Positions 1-10,160 of a stretch of 64,000 bases of DNA are shown piece by piece. The notes under the pieces were generated by a model. That model ran no database searches and was not told the origin of the DNA. It saw only the letters and a program-made list of their open reading frames with translations. The position numbers and the translations under genes were made by a program. This stretch comes from Blasia pusilla (lineage: Eukaryota > Marchantiophyta > Marchantiopsida > Blasiales): the NCBI GenBank assembly GCA_050084515.1, contig CM114271.1, positions 33,852,001 to 33,916,000 on the forward strand, in the 5' to 3' direction. The first letter of the stretch is position 1, and each line of letters opens with the position of its first letter.

Positions 1-1540
1 CAGCTGTAGACTCCATGGTTGCTTCCATGGATGACTTTTCACTCGTTGCCTCCTCCGTGATGGTTGCATTCGCCTTGAATTTTAGTAATTTTTCCTCCAA
101 GGCGACCTTCGTTGCTCTCATCTCATCCAATGCCTTCTCCATGGCTGATCTTTCCTCTACTGCTTGTGTCTCTGCTGCCTTCTTCTCCGTGTCTTCCTTC
201 TTGGTTTCCCTCCTTTGCCTCTTTTCTGATTGGAAGGCGGATTCCATGTCCTCTTCATCTACAAACACTAGAAAGGAGGGATGTCAGTTCTCCTGCCCTA
301 TACACCAAGGCAAAAAAAAGGAGGAATGATTTGGAACAATCATTTGACTATACCTGATGAACATGTAGTCTCAGCATCCTCAACATCTTTTGATAGCCTT
401 CCTTCTTGTGTCTCCTCCTCGTCATGTGAGGTATCCGGATCTCCTCATCTATACAACCCTACATATGAAAAACATTACAGCATGTTAGTAGAGATAGAAC
501 ATAAGTAGAATTGTGACATTCCAGTCTGAACAGTCGCTCCATAGTGTTCGAACACTGAAACAAGTGGTCACATCCAACATATGATAACCAGTAACATATA
601 AAAAAAAAAAAGGAAATTGGCTACATTGACACAACACAAGGAAATTTTACCTACACTCTCGCCTCCTCCTTTGAAGTGCCTAAGTACTTCTTCATGCGGG
701 CCTCAACTACTCTTTTAAGGAACCCAACCAAGACCTCCTCCTTTGAAGTGCTTAAGTACTTCTTCATGCGGGCCTCAACTACTCTTTTAAGGAACCCAAC
801 CAAGACCTCCTCCTTGTGGCTCTTCTTCCATGCGTGGTAATCTCTTGTGGCAAGTGGCTGCCAATACTCCTTGGTCTGCATGTGCTTGTAGGTTGCAAGG
901 CGTTCTTGACTCTCTTGATGTGGTCCACAGTCATGTTCACTTGCCCCTCTCTCTCAGGATGAAGGGCCTCTAGGTCTTCCTCTCTATACAAAGTGGAGGA
1001 AGACAATGCTCGGAACAAAGCTGAGTTAAACATTCTCGGCCTAAACCGCACGCGAAGGGTTGCTACAACCCCTCGAAGACGATACCAAGTCCTACTAAAT
1101 TCCAAGTCACCATTAGGTGGTGGCTCAGCAAGAAGTTCAGACTGAACTTTGTCACACCACTGCCACACTCGCTCATCCACAAGATAGAATTGAATGCTCT
1201 TGAGCATGTCATGCTCGCAAGCAGGATCAGAAAATGCATCCTAGGAGCTCATACCAAACTCTTGGAAGCGGTGCTAAATCAACTCAACTAACAAACAAAA
1301 AGATGAGAGATTGGGGACCTTCCCTGTGTTGCAGTAAATCTGCCACGCCCTATCAAGCGTAGCCGCCTTCGTCCTTTGGGCACACTCCTTCTTCTTATCT
1401 GCCTTGCGTTGCTTCCATCGAGCAGACACATTCCTTCGCAGGTGTTCATAGTGCTCCCTGCTAGTGGATGCAAAATAGAAATGACGTGAGTGATAGACGT
1501 TGTTGTTCAATGAGCTCGTGAATTCCATATACATAACAAT
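1..1540 (-). CDS. Unrecognised multi-exon gene, 3' part, with coiled coil and 24-residue repeat
   Basis: I do not recognise the family. Protein-like open segments lie in order on the minus strand at 1534-1321, 1246-779, 881-651 and 267-1, where the gene runs off the window. The first is basic, with the run RKADKKKECAQRTKAATLDR. The second starts after an AG at about 1247 (ctcctag) and holds YLVDERVWQWCDKVQSELL. The third overlaps it in another frame and carries a 72-bp tandem unit read as 24 residues (KEEVLVGFLKRVVEARMKKY plus four more), so a frameshift or an unseen splice lies near 880. The last follows a good polypyrimidine acceptor (ctcctttctag) and is a charged coiled coil (EDMESAFQSEKRQRRETKKE onward). 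Exact junctions are unresolved, and the phases I tried between 651 and 267 do not join cleanly. It could be a decayed gene or a transposon-associated open frame. Confidence 0.4.
662..820 (-). repeat. 72-bp in-frame tandem duplication
   Basis: The unit starting CCTCCTCCTTTGAAGTG at 662 recurs at 734, and its first bases recur again at 806, so the period is exactly 72 bp. The first two copies differ by very few bases, so the duplication is recent. Because 72 is a multiple of three, it lengthens the minus-strand reading frame by 24 residues without breaking it. Confidence 0.85.
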
Positions 1541-1766
1541 TTGCGTCTAGGGGTGATGGTGTTTTCACTCGGGAAGATCTGACCGGTCTAGACATCTATA
1601 AAAGAACAGCAAATAAATTTACATAAAATTTAGACAAAGAATGAAAGAACCATGCAAACATTCTCATCCGGAAATCTCCCTTTATTATATTATATTTTGA
1701 ACATCTGAACATTTCTCGTAACATCTAAATTGCAACTGTTCCTATCTTTTCAGAATTGGATAATTG

Positions 1767-1770
<4 letters not shown>

Positions 1771-1823
<53 letters not shown>
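1771..1823. repeat. (CT)n microsatellite
   Basis: An uninterrupted run of about 26 CT dinucleotides. The flanks on both sides (1540-2130) are AT-rich, and I see no gene or recognisable element in them. Confidence 0.95.
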
Positions 1824-1827
<4 letters not shown>

Positions 1828-2129
1828 ACAAGCAATCCCACAAACACAAACTAGTACCACACATTGGTTAGGAAACATGACTTACATTAAATAAATTAAT
1901 ATTACAATACACAAGATTTTAGTTCCACCCACAAGACTTATCACATGAGAAGAAATTCACAGGAGACAATAAATCGTGCTATTGCTTAACATGCCCTAAT
2001 TGAACTCATGGCCATGAATATTGAATCAACCAAAGGCACATTGCCAAGCCTTACTCTTGAAATTTTTCTCTACATCCGAACTAAGTTTTTAGGGCTCCTC
2101 AACCTGGGACCACCGCATGCAGCTCAGGC

Positions 2130-2945
2130 CTGTTGCCACTCGGGCTTGAGAGCTTGGACGCAGGAGCTCAAGCTCCCTCACCCGTAGCTCATCTCTCGTC
2201 CTTGCTTGCCCGTGTTCCGTGCTCTCCTCTCGCCCAATGTTCCCCGCTCTTGCCTCGCCGCACATTCAAGCTCGAGCTTCTACACCACCGCGTCTGCCTC
2301 GCCCCTCTAGCTCGACCTCAATCTCCCTCCCCGCTTGCCGTGGCCAATCTTGCTCGCCCAAGCTCGAGCTCTAGCGCCCTCTCCCCACTCGCCCTCGCCC
2401 CTCGCACATCTCGCTCACCCGACGTTGCTTGCTCTAGCGCCCTCTCCCCGCTCGCCCTCCTGATCGAGCTCGCCTTGGCCGATCTCGCACGCCCAAGCTT
2501 CAGCTCCAACGCCCTTTCCCCAATCTTGCTCGTCCCCCCCCCCCCCCCTCCCCTCTCCCCGCTCCTCCTCCCGATCAAGCTTGCCCTCTCGTTGGAGCTC
2601 CAACGCCCTCTCCCCAATCTTGCTCCTCCCTCCCCTGGAGCCCAACTCCTCTTGAGCTCCCGCTCGTCCCTCCGCTCCGTGCTCAAGCTCCCCACCTCTA
2701 GCGCCCTCTCCGATTTTCTTCCCTCGCCGCTCCCTCTCCGATCCCTCCCTCCACTCATCCCTGCTCAAGCTCAAGCTCCCTCGCTCGTCCTTGTCCTCAT
2801 CCGCGCTCGAGCTCCCACTCGTTGCTGCCCTTGCTCATCCTCCCACTCGTCCTCGCGCTCAATCCCTCCTGCCGCGCTCAATCCCTCATCCGCCCCGCTT
2901 GAGCACTCATCCTCCCGACGACGGTTCTCGTCCTCCTGGTGACGC
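2130..2945. repeat. C/T-rich degenerate short-period repeat
   Basis: The stretch is built from variants of a motif like CTCTAGCGCCCTCTCCCC followed by a GCTCGCC-type unit, with a pure C run near 2528-2540. It is open in a 269-codon plus frame and in minus frames of 146 and 119 codons. That is what a low-complexity repeat without TA-containing stops would give. The plus translation is almost only Ser, Pro, Leu, Ala and Arg with no domain, so I read it as a repeat and not a gene. Confidence 0.7.
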
Positions 2946-2949
2946 TAGT

Positions 2950-4071
2950 CCTCGGGCAGCTCGGGCAGCCCCGCGTCGACCTTGAGTTAGCCTAACCCAA
3001 GGATGAATAGGTGCGAGGCTAACGCTCAGCAAGTAAACCAGGGAGAGAAGTTTGTGGGCAAGGTCGAGGTAGTTTTCTTGAGAGAACCAGTTCATTTTTT
3101 TTCTACATAAAACAAGACCTTATATTTTGACATGTTTCTAATTCTGGCCGGCTATTACAATACTAATACAAAGGAGACTTTGTATATTCCGAGGGTTTTT
3201 GGCCGGTGTTTGAGAAACTGAAACGTCAGTTCTGAAATTCATCCGGCTAGCTCAACACGTGATGTTGGTTCTCCTTGTTCTTGTTCGTGGGAAAATTTTG
3301 TCTTGAGTCTTGAAAGCCCAACAAGTCATTGCTCCTTGGATTACAGTTGGATCAAGTAACTCGTAGAGGATTGGAAACCACTTTTTTTTTAACAATAATA
3401 GTTATTTCAATTGCTTTTTTTTTTTTCAATTATATTATGATCGAAGAGTGCCTCTTTATTTTGGAAACACCTATCCTTTCGACACTTAGCATTTTGAGTT
3501 GACAGGATTGTTCACCTTATAAACCAATAGAATCCTTCAAAATTGATTTAAATTGCACTTGAAATTTCATTATGGGAGGTAACTCAAACCCATGCATTGC
3601 AATTTGCTAATATGCGATTCTATCCAAACTTGCTTCTAATATATATAAATTCTTAAGGAGATAAGAAATTATTGACTTTGTTTTCTTGTGTTCTAATTAT
3701 TTTCTATTAGACGAAACTTTAAATCTGTGATTCATACATAATGGCGTGTGATTTGGAGATTCATTTTATTTCATTCCCTAAGCAACTAATTTTTCTTTCT
3801 TCTTTGTAAAAATGTTTCATTTTTCTTCCAAAAAATTCTCCTTCTCAAATTGATGTAAATAAATGAGAATTTTCTATCCATCTTGAAGAAATAGGATCCA
3901 TGTAGGTATGGAGTTTACATCATACACTCTTTCAACTTTCCATGTTTAGGTGGAGGCATGAGACGAAATTATGTTGTGTGTTAAAATTTTCTACTAGAAT
4001 AATCGAGTCATTGGTGACTACCCATCTACGTGTTGACATTTCGTTTCTTTTGTGTTATAGAATGTTTTCAC
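2950..4071. other. AT-rich stretch without recognised gene
   Basis: Apart from the GGCCGG-type repeat piece near 3135-3260, I see only AT-rich sequence with poly-T runs. There is no long open frame and no domain-like translation. Confidence 0.5.
3135..3260 (-). repeat. Diverged copy of the GGCCGG fold-back repeat
   Basis: It shares the phrases ACTAATACAAAGGA, CGAGGGTTTTTGGCCGGT and GAAACTGAA with the stretch at 7200-7290, in the same order and orientation. It is therefore a single dispersed relative of the 6.55-7.33 kb repeat cluster. Confidence 0.65.
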
Positions 4072-4313
4072 ACTAGGTGGTATGCCCATGCTACGCGCAA
4101 TAAAAAAAGCAGAGTGGAGTCTTACATGGAGGGATTTGACGATCGGAGAGGGGGTGCCGTCTTAAATGCAGACCTCCCACGATCTTCGAAATGGGGAGCT
4201 CAACGTATGTGCATATCACTCGGACCCTAAATGGACCTTTTTTTTTTCTCCGTTGAGTCATATTGACTATTTGGTCTCATCGTGGCATATACATTTTTGC
4301 TTAATAATATAGA
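4072..4313 (-). mobile_element. Short non-autonomous Helitron-like element (copy 1)
   Basis: Read on the minus strand it starts TCTATATTATTAAG (near 4313) and ends ...ATGGGCATACCACCTAGT (4072), with the semi-palindrome CCCATGCTACGCGC just inside the end. A 5' TC, a 3' CTAGT-type end and a subterminal hairpin are the Helitron hallmarks. It has no coding capacity. The same termini recur at 4769-5170, 14752-14967, 22274-22434 and 42681-42842. Confidence 0.6.
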
Positions 4314-4768
4314 TGAATAAATTCTCAAAACCATGACCAACACTCTAATGAAACAATTCGTAAACTACTTGAGGTATAGTCGACTCCTTGAATGGTTTGC
4401 TTCCAACTTCATTTGTAAACTTCGGAAAATACGTGGGATTTTTGTTCCCTCCTAACATTCGTGGTGCCCCATATTTAGCCACATAAATCTAAAATTCAAA
4501 GTTTATATTGCTTTCTTATATGAGAGGACGCAAGCCTCAAGAAGAGAAGACCCTTACAAAATTGTGTTCTAGAATTGTATGCATTTGAAAGGAAAAGAGG
4601 TCTCAATAAAAAGGGGGGCACCATTAGGAACATTAGTGCTCGTGAAACACATTTAAAAATTAAATTAAAAATAGATATTATTAAAAGAAGACAACTTTTG
4701 GATTCACGAAATTTTGTGTGTTTGAAACATGAGAAAATAAACCCAAGAGAATTCCTCCTTTTTACAAC

Positions 4769-5170
4769 ACTAATAAACTGCCTGTGCCATGCACGGGTGA
4801 AAGGGCACATCACCGGTTACGCCTAAACGTGTTAAGTCATATGTTAAAAACGTGTTACATGTGTCAGAACGAGAGGAGGAAAAACTGTATGTGTGAATGC
4901 AGGAAGAAGGGGTTCTCAAACCCCATCCTCTTTCAATCTATACCATTAACGGAGGACTGGTTTAGAAATCCCTCCTCCTCTCAACAGCAGTCTTCCAAGG
5001 GCTTTCTTGGCATTGACACATGTCAACATTAGGGAATGAAACAAAATGAAGAAGAGAGAAGAAAAGAATTAATAACAAACTAAAATGGAATGATAAATTT
5101 TTTTTCCACAATTTCATGTCATTAGTGTTATGCTATTAGTGAATAGATGGTAACACTCTAGTAATATAGA
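4769..5170 (-). mobile_element. Short non-autonomous Helitron-like element (copy 2)
   Basis: On the minus strand the 5' end is TCTATATTACTAGAGTG at 5170. The 3' end has the subterminal hairpin sequence CCGTGCATGGCACAGG and finishes TTATTAGT at 4769. At about 400 bp it is the longest complete member seen here. The phrase CATGTGTCAACATTAGGG near its 5' third resembles internal sequence of copies 3 and 5 (CATGGCAATT, CATGTGTCAATC). Confidence 0.55.
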
Positions 5171-5700
5171 TGAGCATTAACTCATTCCTAACATGAGCTC
5201 CCCACTAATATTAAACTTGCAGTTGTTAGGTTTTTTTAATTTCCTTTATTTCTTCTTCGTGAATTGTTTCTGGAATTCGTCATTTCTGAAAAAGTCCAGT
5301 TCCGGATAGGAATGAAAAAACTTCCTTTTAAAGCATTCCGGTTTTAGGACCTGTGGAACACTCAATACTCTCGAATTCTTGTTCTATAATAAATACTCAT
5401 GAATTCTTAGTGGGTCCCCTCTGAATCACGAGCCTTCGGGTGAGCTTAGAATCCTAGATCGACCTAGATCTAGGGCGTAGCATATTCCAGCTTCGGGGTA
5501 TCCAGTGGCGACACGTGGCGTGCTCGAGAATGGAATGAAGGGAAGCGGACGTTTAGGGCGTCGCGTCGGACATGGGGAATCTGTGGCTCCTGTCGCTCTC
5601 CAGAAATCTCAGGATAAAGATCGAGGGCCCGTACTTCCAGAGGGCCTCCGGCGTCAATGCGAGGACCGCGCCGTGATGCTGGGCGTTAGCTCCAAATCAG
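5171..5700. other. Unassigned intergenic stretch
   Basis: No supported gene. From about 5480 the base composition turns GC-rich and stays so to about 7600. An open frame at 5505-5720 has no recognisable domain. Confidence 0.4.
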
Positions 5701-5704
5701 ACAA

Positions 5705-5730
5705 CCTTTATTGCTTTTAGGCAATAAAGG
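5705..5730. repeat. Perfect 10-bp hairpin
   Basis: CCTTTATTGC at 5705-5714 is exactly complementary to GCAATAAAGG at 5721-5730, with the six-base loop TTTTAG. No function can be assigned. Confidence 0.7.
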
Positions 5731-5835
5731 CCTGTCGGGGGTGACGGGTCGGCGGAAGGGATATTTTATAAATAAAAACTAGATCAGGTAGGTGAGTTTT
5801 CGTCCTCTTCTTCCTTTTCTGGTCTTGTTGTGTCC

Positions 5836-5868
5836 TTCGGGTTTTGACTCCTTAAGTCAAAACCCGAA
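5836..5868. repeat. Perfect 14-bp hairpin
   Basis: TTCGGGTTTTGACT (5836-5849) pairs with AGTCAAAACCCGAA (5855-5868) across a five-base loop. The sequence just upstream, ending in the left arm, recurs as a direct repeat at 6335-6390, where the right arm is not preserved. Confidence 0.75.
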
Positions 5869-5869
5869 G

Positions 5870-6250
5870 AGGCACTACTCCATGCGGGATTCCCTCATTC
5901 GTGCCGATCTCTACATGACATGTGAGGCTGAGGTGGTTGTGGCGGACGTGGTAGTCACAGATCCTCGGAGGCAGTGCGAGCCCAAGTGGTGGCCCAAGGG
6001 CGAATGCTACAAGGAGCGGCGGGCGGCTCGAAGAAGACACATATCTCTGATCGACTACACGAGGGACACATCTTCATCCCCTGGCCATAGAGATGTATGG
6101 GGCTATGGGGGAGAGGTTCGACTTCGTTCATACGGACTCGCCCATCATCTTTCGAGAAATGGGTTGTTCTCTCATTGTGGCGGCGGATCTCCATAGCGTT
6201 GCGGCGTGCCCAGGCTAATGGGATTTTTGGCGGGCTGTGGGAGACGCGGC
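5870..6250 (+). pseudogene. Decayed copy of the retroelement-like endonuclease C-terminus
   Basis: The plus translation contains RADLYMTCEAEVVVADVVVT, which matches the 8.06-8.78 kb protein at the same D-X12-D spacing (there VDLVM...DVVVADP). Further along, in two other frames, it holds LAIEMYGAMGERFDF (compare FAVEVFGHLHVSFD) and RRISIALRRAQANGIF (compare FRQCISVALQRAQALALI). The three blocks keep their order but lie in three frames, so the copy has at least two frameshifts. It lies on the opposite strand from the better copy 2 kb away. Confidence 0.6.
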
Positions 6251-6549
6251 GCTAGAGGCCCACTTAGTAGTAGTCATAGCTCTCTTGTTGTTGCTGATAT
6301 TGTGTTGGTGAGTTTGTCGTTAGGGGGAATGCCCCCTTCTTCCTTTTCTGGTCGTGTTGTGGCCTTGAGGTTTTGACTCTTTGAGTCCCCCTCTTTTGTA
6401 CTTCCGATGGGTTTTCCATCACTCGTTTTTATCGAAGTGCATCTTTCTTCTCTTAAGTCCCTTTTGTACTTCCGATGGGTTTCCCATCAGTCGTTTTTTT
6501 CGAAGTGCATCTTTATTTGGTCATTGTGGAGAGTTTGGAAAACTGGTTA

Positions 6550-7330
6550 GGTGGACGGGACTCAATGTCCGGGGAGAACCGGGGTTGAGTTGGCCGGGAG
6601 AATTTGAGAATTTCCGATTCACTTACCGGCCAAAAACCGAGGGTTCAAGGAGGGTGTCCTTTGTATTCGTATCTGTTTAGCCAGCTGGAATGACAAAATC
6701 TTCAAAAATTGCCGCTCGGTTTTGTAGAGACCAGAAATGTACCGGTTGTCACGAAAAAACTCCCCGGACCCTGCTTGGACTGATCAGGCATGGTAGTAGA
6801 GCGAAGCCGGGCAGAGGCGCGCATGCGAGCTGGAAGCCTGGAATCAATGTCCGGGGAGAACCGGGGTTACGTGTTGACATGCCGGAAGAAATTTAGAATA
6901 TCCGATTCACTTTACAAATCAACGGCCAAAAACCGGCAAAATACAGGGTTTCTTCTTTGTATTTCTTTAGCCGGCCGGATTCAAGAAAATATAAAAAAGT
7001 ACCGTTCTGGTCTGTAGATACCAGAAATGTACCGGTTCTCGCCAAAAAACTACCCGGATCCTGCCTGGAATCCGTTTTGTGGAAATCATTTCACAATTTA
7101 TTTCAAGACTTCCTTCCACCGGTGAGTTTTTTTTGACAACCAATACATTTCAGGTCTTTACAAAACCGAGCGGTAATTTTTGAAGATTTCATCATTCCAA
7201 CCGTCTAAACAGATACTAATACAAAGGACACCCTCCCTGAACCCTCGGTTTTTGGCCGGTAAGTGACAAACTGAACCGGCCAGCTGAACGCGTAACCCCG
7301 GTTCTCCCCGGACATGGCCTCCACCCACGC
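6550..7330. repeat. Fold-back cluster of three related ~200-bp repeats
   Basis: Copies 1 (about 6555-6780) and 2 (about 6845-7075) are direct. Both run from TGTCCGGGGAGAACCGGGGTT through CCGATTCACTT, GGCCAAAAACCG and CAGAAATGTACCGGTT to CCCGGA. Copy 3 (about 7130-7320) is the reverse complement, ending AACCCCGGTTCTCCCCGGACA. Copies 1 and 3 keep the longest shared text, including the GGTTCAAGGAGGGTGTCC region. Transcribed as one RNA, the cluster could form a long imperfect stem. No coding potential is recognised. Confidence 0.8.
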
Positions 7331-7599
7331 GACCAACCGAGCAGCAATAAGTGCTGTCGGCTTTGGTAATGTCGCTCTCCCGCCGTGATAGCTGCGCAGG
7401 ACTTATGGACACCCCGGCGATCGAGAGTGGCGGCTGGGAAGTGGGAGTCCGACGGCTAGGGACTGCGGACGGAGGACTGTCCGTGGGACGGGAGGGACCT
7501 CGGCGAATCTAGCGGCCGATACCGGCCGGGTTGTTTCCCGACCGACTGGTCCCTTCCAAATCTCCAGGCGCATTTCCCGGTACAACTTCTCCGTCATGA

Positions 7600-8056
7600 A
7601 TATTCAATATGAGATATTCACGCAGACCGCATAGACGGGAATACAAATATTTTATACTCATCGCATTTATATCTCCGACTCCTATTATAATAGGAGATCT
7701 TATATGTATAATAAAACAAAATAATGGAATAATAAAATAGCAACAAATTTGTAATTTCGTATTTTAATCCATATTTTATGGATATAGTTTAAATTTGAAC
7801 TCAAGAGTATTTACGAAAGTTGTATATTGTTCCATCTCTTTCGGTCCGCGGGTTTTCTTTATCTACGGGATGGGTTTTTCATCCCATAGATAAGTTTCTA
7901 TTAAAGTTTATGATTTTTTGATATAAATATATCCATTTTATTATAAAATTAACCTCAGAAGAGGACAAAAAAGATAATAATAATTCAGAAGAGGAGTCAA
8001 AAATTGTATACAAGAATGCAAAAAGAAAATGACAACAAACCAACGCAAACACGGGC
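7600..8056. other. AT-rich spacer
   Basis: No gene seen. The phrase AATAATAAAATAGCAACAAA near 7732 is, in reverse complement, like the TTGCTATTTTGACTTATT phrases at 9640-9660 and 9797-9820, so fragments of one AT-rich repeat family are scattered here. Confidence 0.4.
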
Positions 8057-8776
8057 TCAACGAGCTACACGATTGATAGCCTGAAACAAATATGAGAAGA
8101 ACACGAGTGGTTGGTCAGACGTGAATGGACGACGAGGCGAACGACCCCCCACCACCTCCGCACAACGTATCAATGCCAAGGCTTGTGCACGTTGTAAGGC
8201 CACTGAGATGCATTGCCGAAAATAAGTAGTAACTACCGAGAGAGAAGGACTACGGGAAGGGGCAAGGTGATGATTCTCGAGGGAGTGGTGAGCATATGTT
8301 TTCAGGAAAGTATCAAAAGACACATGTAAATGACCGAATACTTCCACTGCAAAAGGAATAAATCCATCAGTCGCATGTCTCACAGCATAACTTAACTCCT
8401 TGATTCTTGCTGCAGCTTCGGCCGCCAAACCTTTGGTATGTGCGGCCCGACACACCAAGTCAGAACGTGTTGGATCAGCAACCACCACATCACCTAGTGT
8501 CCGGAATCCACCTCGAGACATAACAAGATCCACTCTCCGACGAGAGGTTGCTTGTGTGGTTGAAGGTAGGACGTGGAGTTGCTCTTGCCCAACGGTGTAT
8601 CCTGCAGTACGAGCCACCGATGCTACCGCCTCTCTAATGACATCAAGTGTGGCTGTTCGTTTTCCATCATGTGCACATCGGAGAATATGGATACCCTTGG
8701 CATCAATGGGATCCCCGCATACACAATTCGACACACCTAAGAGAGAAGGATATTGTTTAATTGAAAAATGTTGTTA
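8057..8776 (-). CDS. C-terminal part of a non-LTR-retroelement-like protein with restriction-like endonuclease signature
   Basis: The open frame runs from just after two stops near 8771-8776 to 8057, about 235 residues. Its N-terminal end (KQYPSLLGVSNCVCGDP) has no initiator ATG, so it is probably the tail of a longer protein. Near the start is a Cys/His cluster, CVCGDPIDAKGIHILRC, of the kind that follows the reverse transcriptase in some non-LTR elements. It is followed by RRRVDLVMSRGGFRTLGDVVVADP. Its D-X12-D spacing resembles the restriction-like endonuclease of site-specific non-LTR elements (inference from spacing). The end, FRQCISVALQRAQALALIRC, is shared with the decayed copy at 5.87-6.25 kb. 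The frame is fully open while everything upstream is missing, cut off by the inverted-repeat element at 8780. It could be a recent fragment or an exapted domain. Confidence 0.6.
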
Positions 8777-8779
8777 TTA

Positions 8780-9460
8780 GGAAGAGTGGAATGTTATTAT
8801 TCTTTCAGTCTAACAAAGTAGAATTTATTTATAATAATTAAAATAAATATATTAATTTAAAAAATTATTTTTATAGACAATCATGTTAATTAATATTGGA
8901 TATTTTGGAAAAGGAAAATGATTTGAATGGAAAAAGAATTATTTAATTATTTAAAATTAACTAATAATTTAATCAATGGATGTTTTTATAATTGGAAGAA
9001 TTGAAAAGAAATAATATTTAATTCTTTAAACTTTTATGGAAGAATGAAATTATTTAAGGAGTTCATATTATTCAAATTTTAATTGATGAGTGGAGATATT
9101 TTTAAAGTATGATATTTATATTTTAAAATTTAAGGAATTTGAAATTGAATTTTCAAATAAACAATATTCATAAATTAAATGATGATAAATTTCGCACTCT
9201 AACACGGGCATGGTAACGGATTGCTATCCGAGGGACATAAGTGTTGCCATGGATTGTGAAACAAAGACATAAAGGGAGGTTGGTTCAACTTAAGTGATGA
9301 ACGTTTAGGGTTTAGGCACTCTTTCCGAGACCCAACAGTCCACTAAAAACTAGTTCACATGTTTGTGTTTGTACACCAAAATTATTTTTTATTTGGAAAT
9401 ATGTATAAACATAATTTTAATTTCTTAAATCTTGAAGGAGTAATAACATTCCACTCTTCC
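8780..9460. mobile_element. AT-rich element with ~25-bp terminal inverted repeats (MITE-like)
   Basis: GGAAGAGTGGAATGTTATTA at 8780 is matched by its reverse complement TAATAACATTCCACTCTTCC ending at 9460, with a few further paired bases inside. The roughly 680-bp interior is very AT-rich and has no open frame. I could not find a convincing target-site duplication, so the superfamily is open. It abuts the broken N-terminal side of the endonuclease-like frame, so it may have inserted in that retroelement. Confidence 0.65.
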
Positions 9461-9529
9461 AAGTAATCTCATCTTTTCATAAAATTTAAAAAATATCTAC
9501 TCTTCACCATCTATTCCTCCTATCAAAAT

Positions 9530-9835
9530 AACACTTATTAAATAATAATAATAAAGTAATAAAATTATTTTCCTCTTCCATTCAGATTTATTTCCCCTTC
9601 CCATCACATGTGAATTTAAAGAAAGAATTGCAAAAGTTTTGCTATTTTGACTTATTGTACATATAAGGTTTCCCATTATAATATATATTAGTTAGATAAT
9701 AATAATTATTAAATAATAAAATAAATTCCTCCTCTGATCCATTCAAATTCATTTTTCTTTTCCATCAAATGCGAATTGAAGGAAAAATTGCAAACTTGTT
9801 ACTATTTTGTCTTATTATTCCACTATTTTTTTTTA
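9530..9835. repeat. Two diverged direct repeats, AT-rich
   Basis: The block around 9530-9665 (AAATAATAATAA..., CTTCCATTCAGATTTATTT, CATGTGAATTTAAAG, TTGCTATTTTGACTTATT) recurs in the same order at about 9705-9830 (CTGATCCATTCAAATTCATT, CAAATGCGAATTGAAGG, TTACTATTTTGTCTTATT). Spacing is about 170 bp. Confidence 0.6.
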
Positions 9836-10121
9836 ACATATGCGACAAACTGCTTGAAAATAGTGGGATAATAATCTATATGTACAATAAGAAAAAAATC
9901 TGTATGTAAATTATGTGATCATTGTAAAAATTTGAAATATTTCTCTTTCAACTCTTAGAAGATAAAACATTTACGTGGGAAGAATGTGGGAAGAGATTAT
10001 TAGGGGTAAATTGTTGGTGAAATCCAAGTAGATAGGCTATATGAGAAGGACTTGTGTGTATATATGCACATATACAAACAAGTCCTGTATATATTGTTAT
10101 GTTATTTTCAAATAATTGAAT

Positions 10122-10160
10122 ACTAGTGAGTTGCACACGTGTTTTAATAATAAATTATAT
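10122..10160 (-). mobile_element. Helitron-like 3' terminus only
   Basis: ACTAGTGAGTTGCACACGTG has the CTAGT end in the minus orientation, as in the complete short elements. I could not locate the matching TCTATATTATTA end to the right, so only this end is annotated. Confidence 0.35.

Noticed and set aside
2133-2942. 269-codon plus-strand open frame and minus frames
   Set aside because: Low-complexity C/T-rich repeat open in several frames on both strands; no start context or domain.
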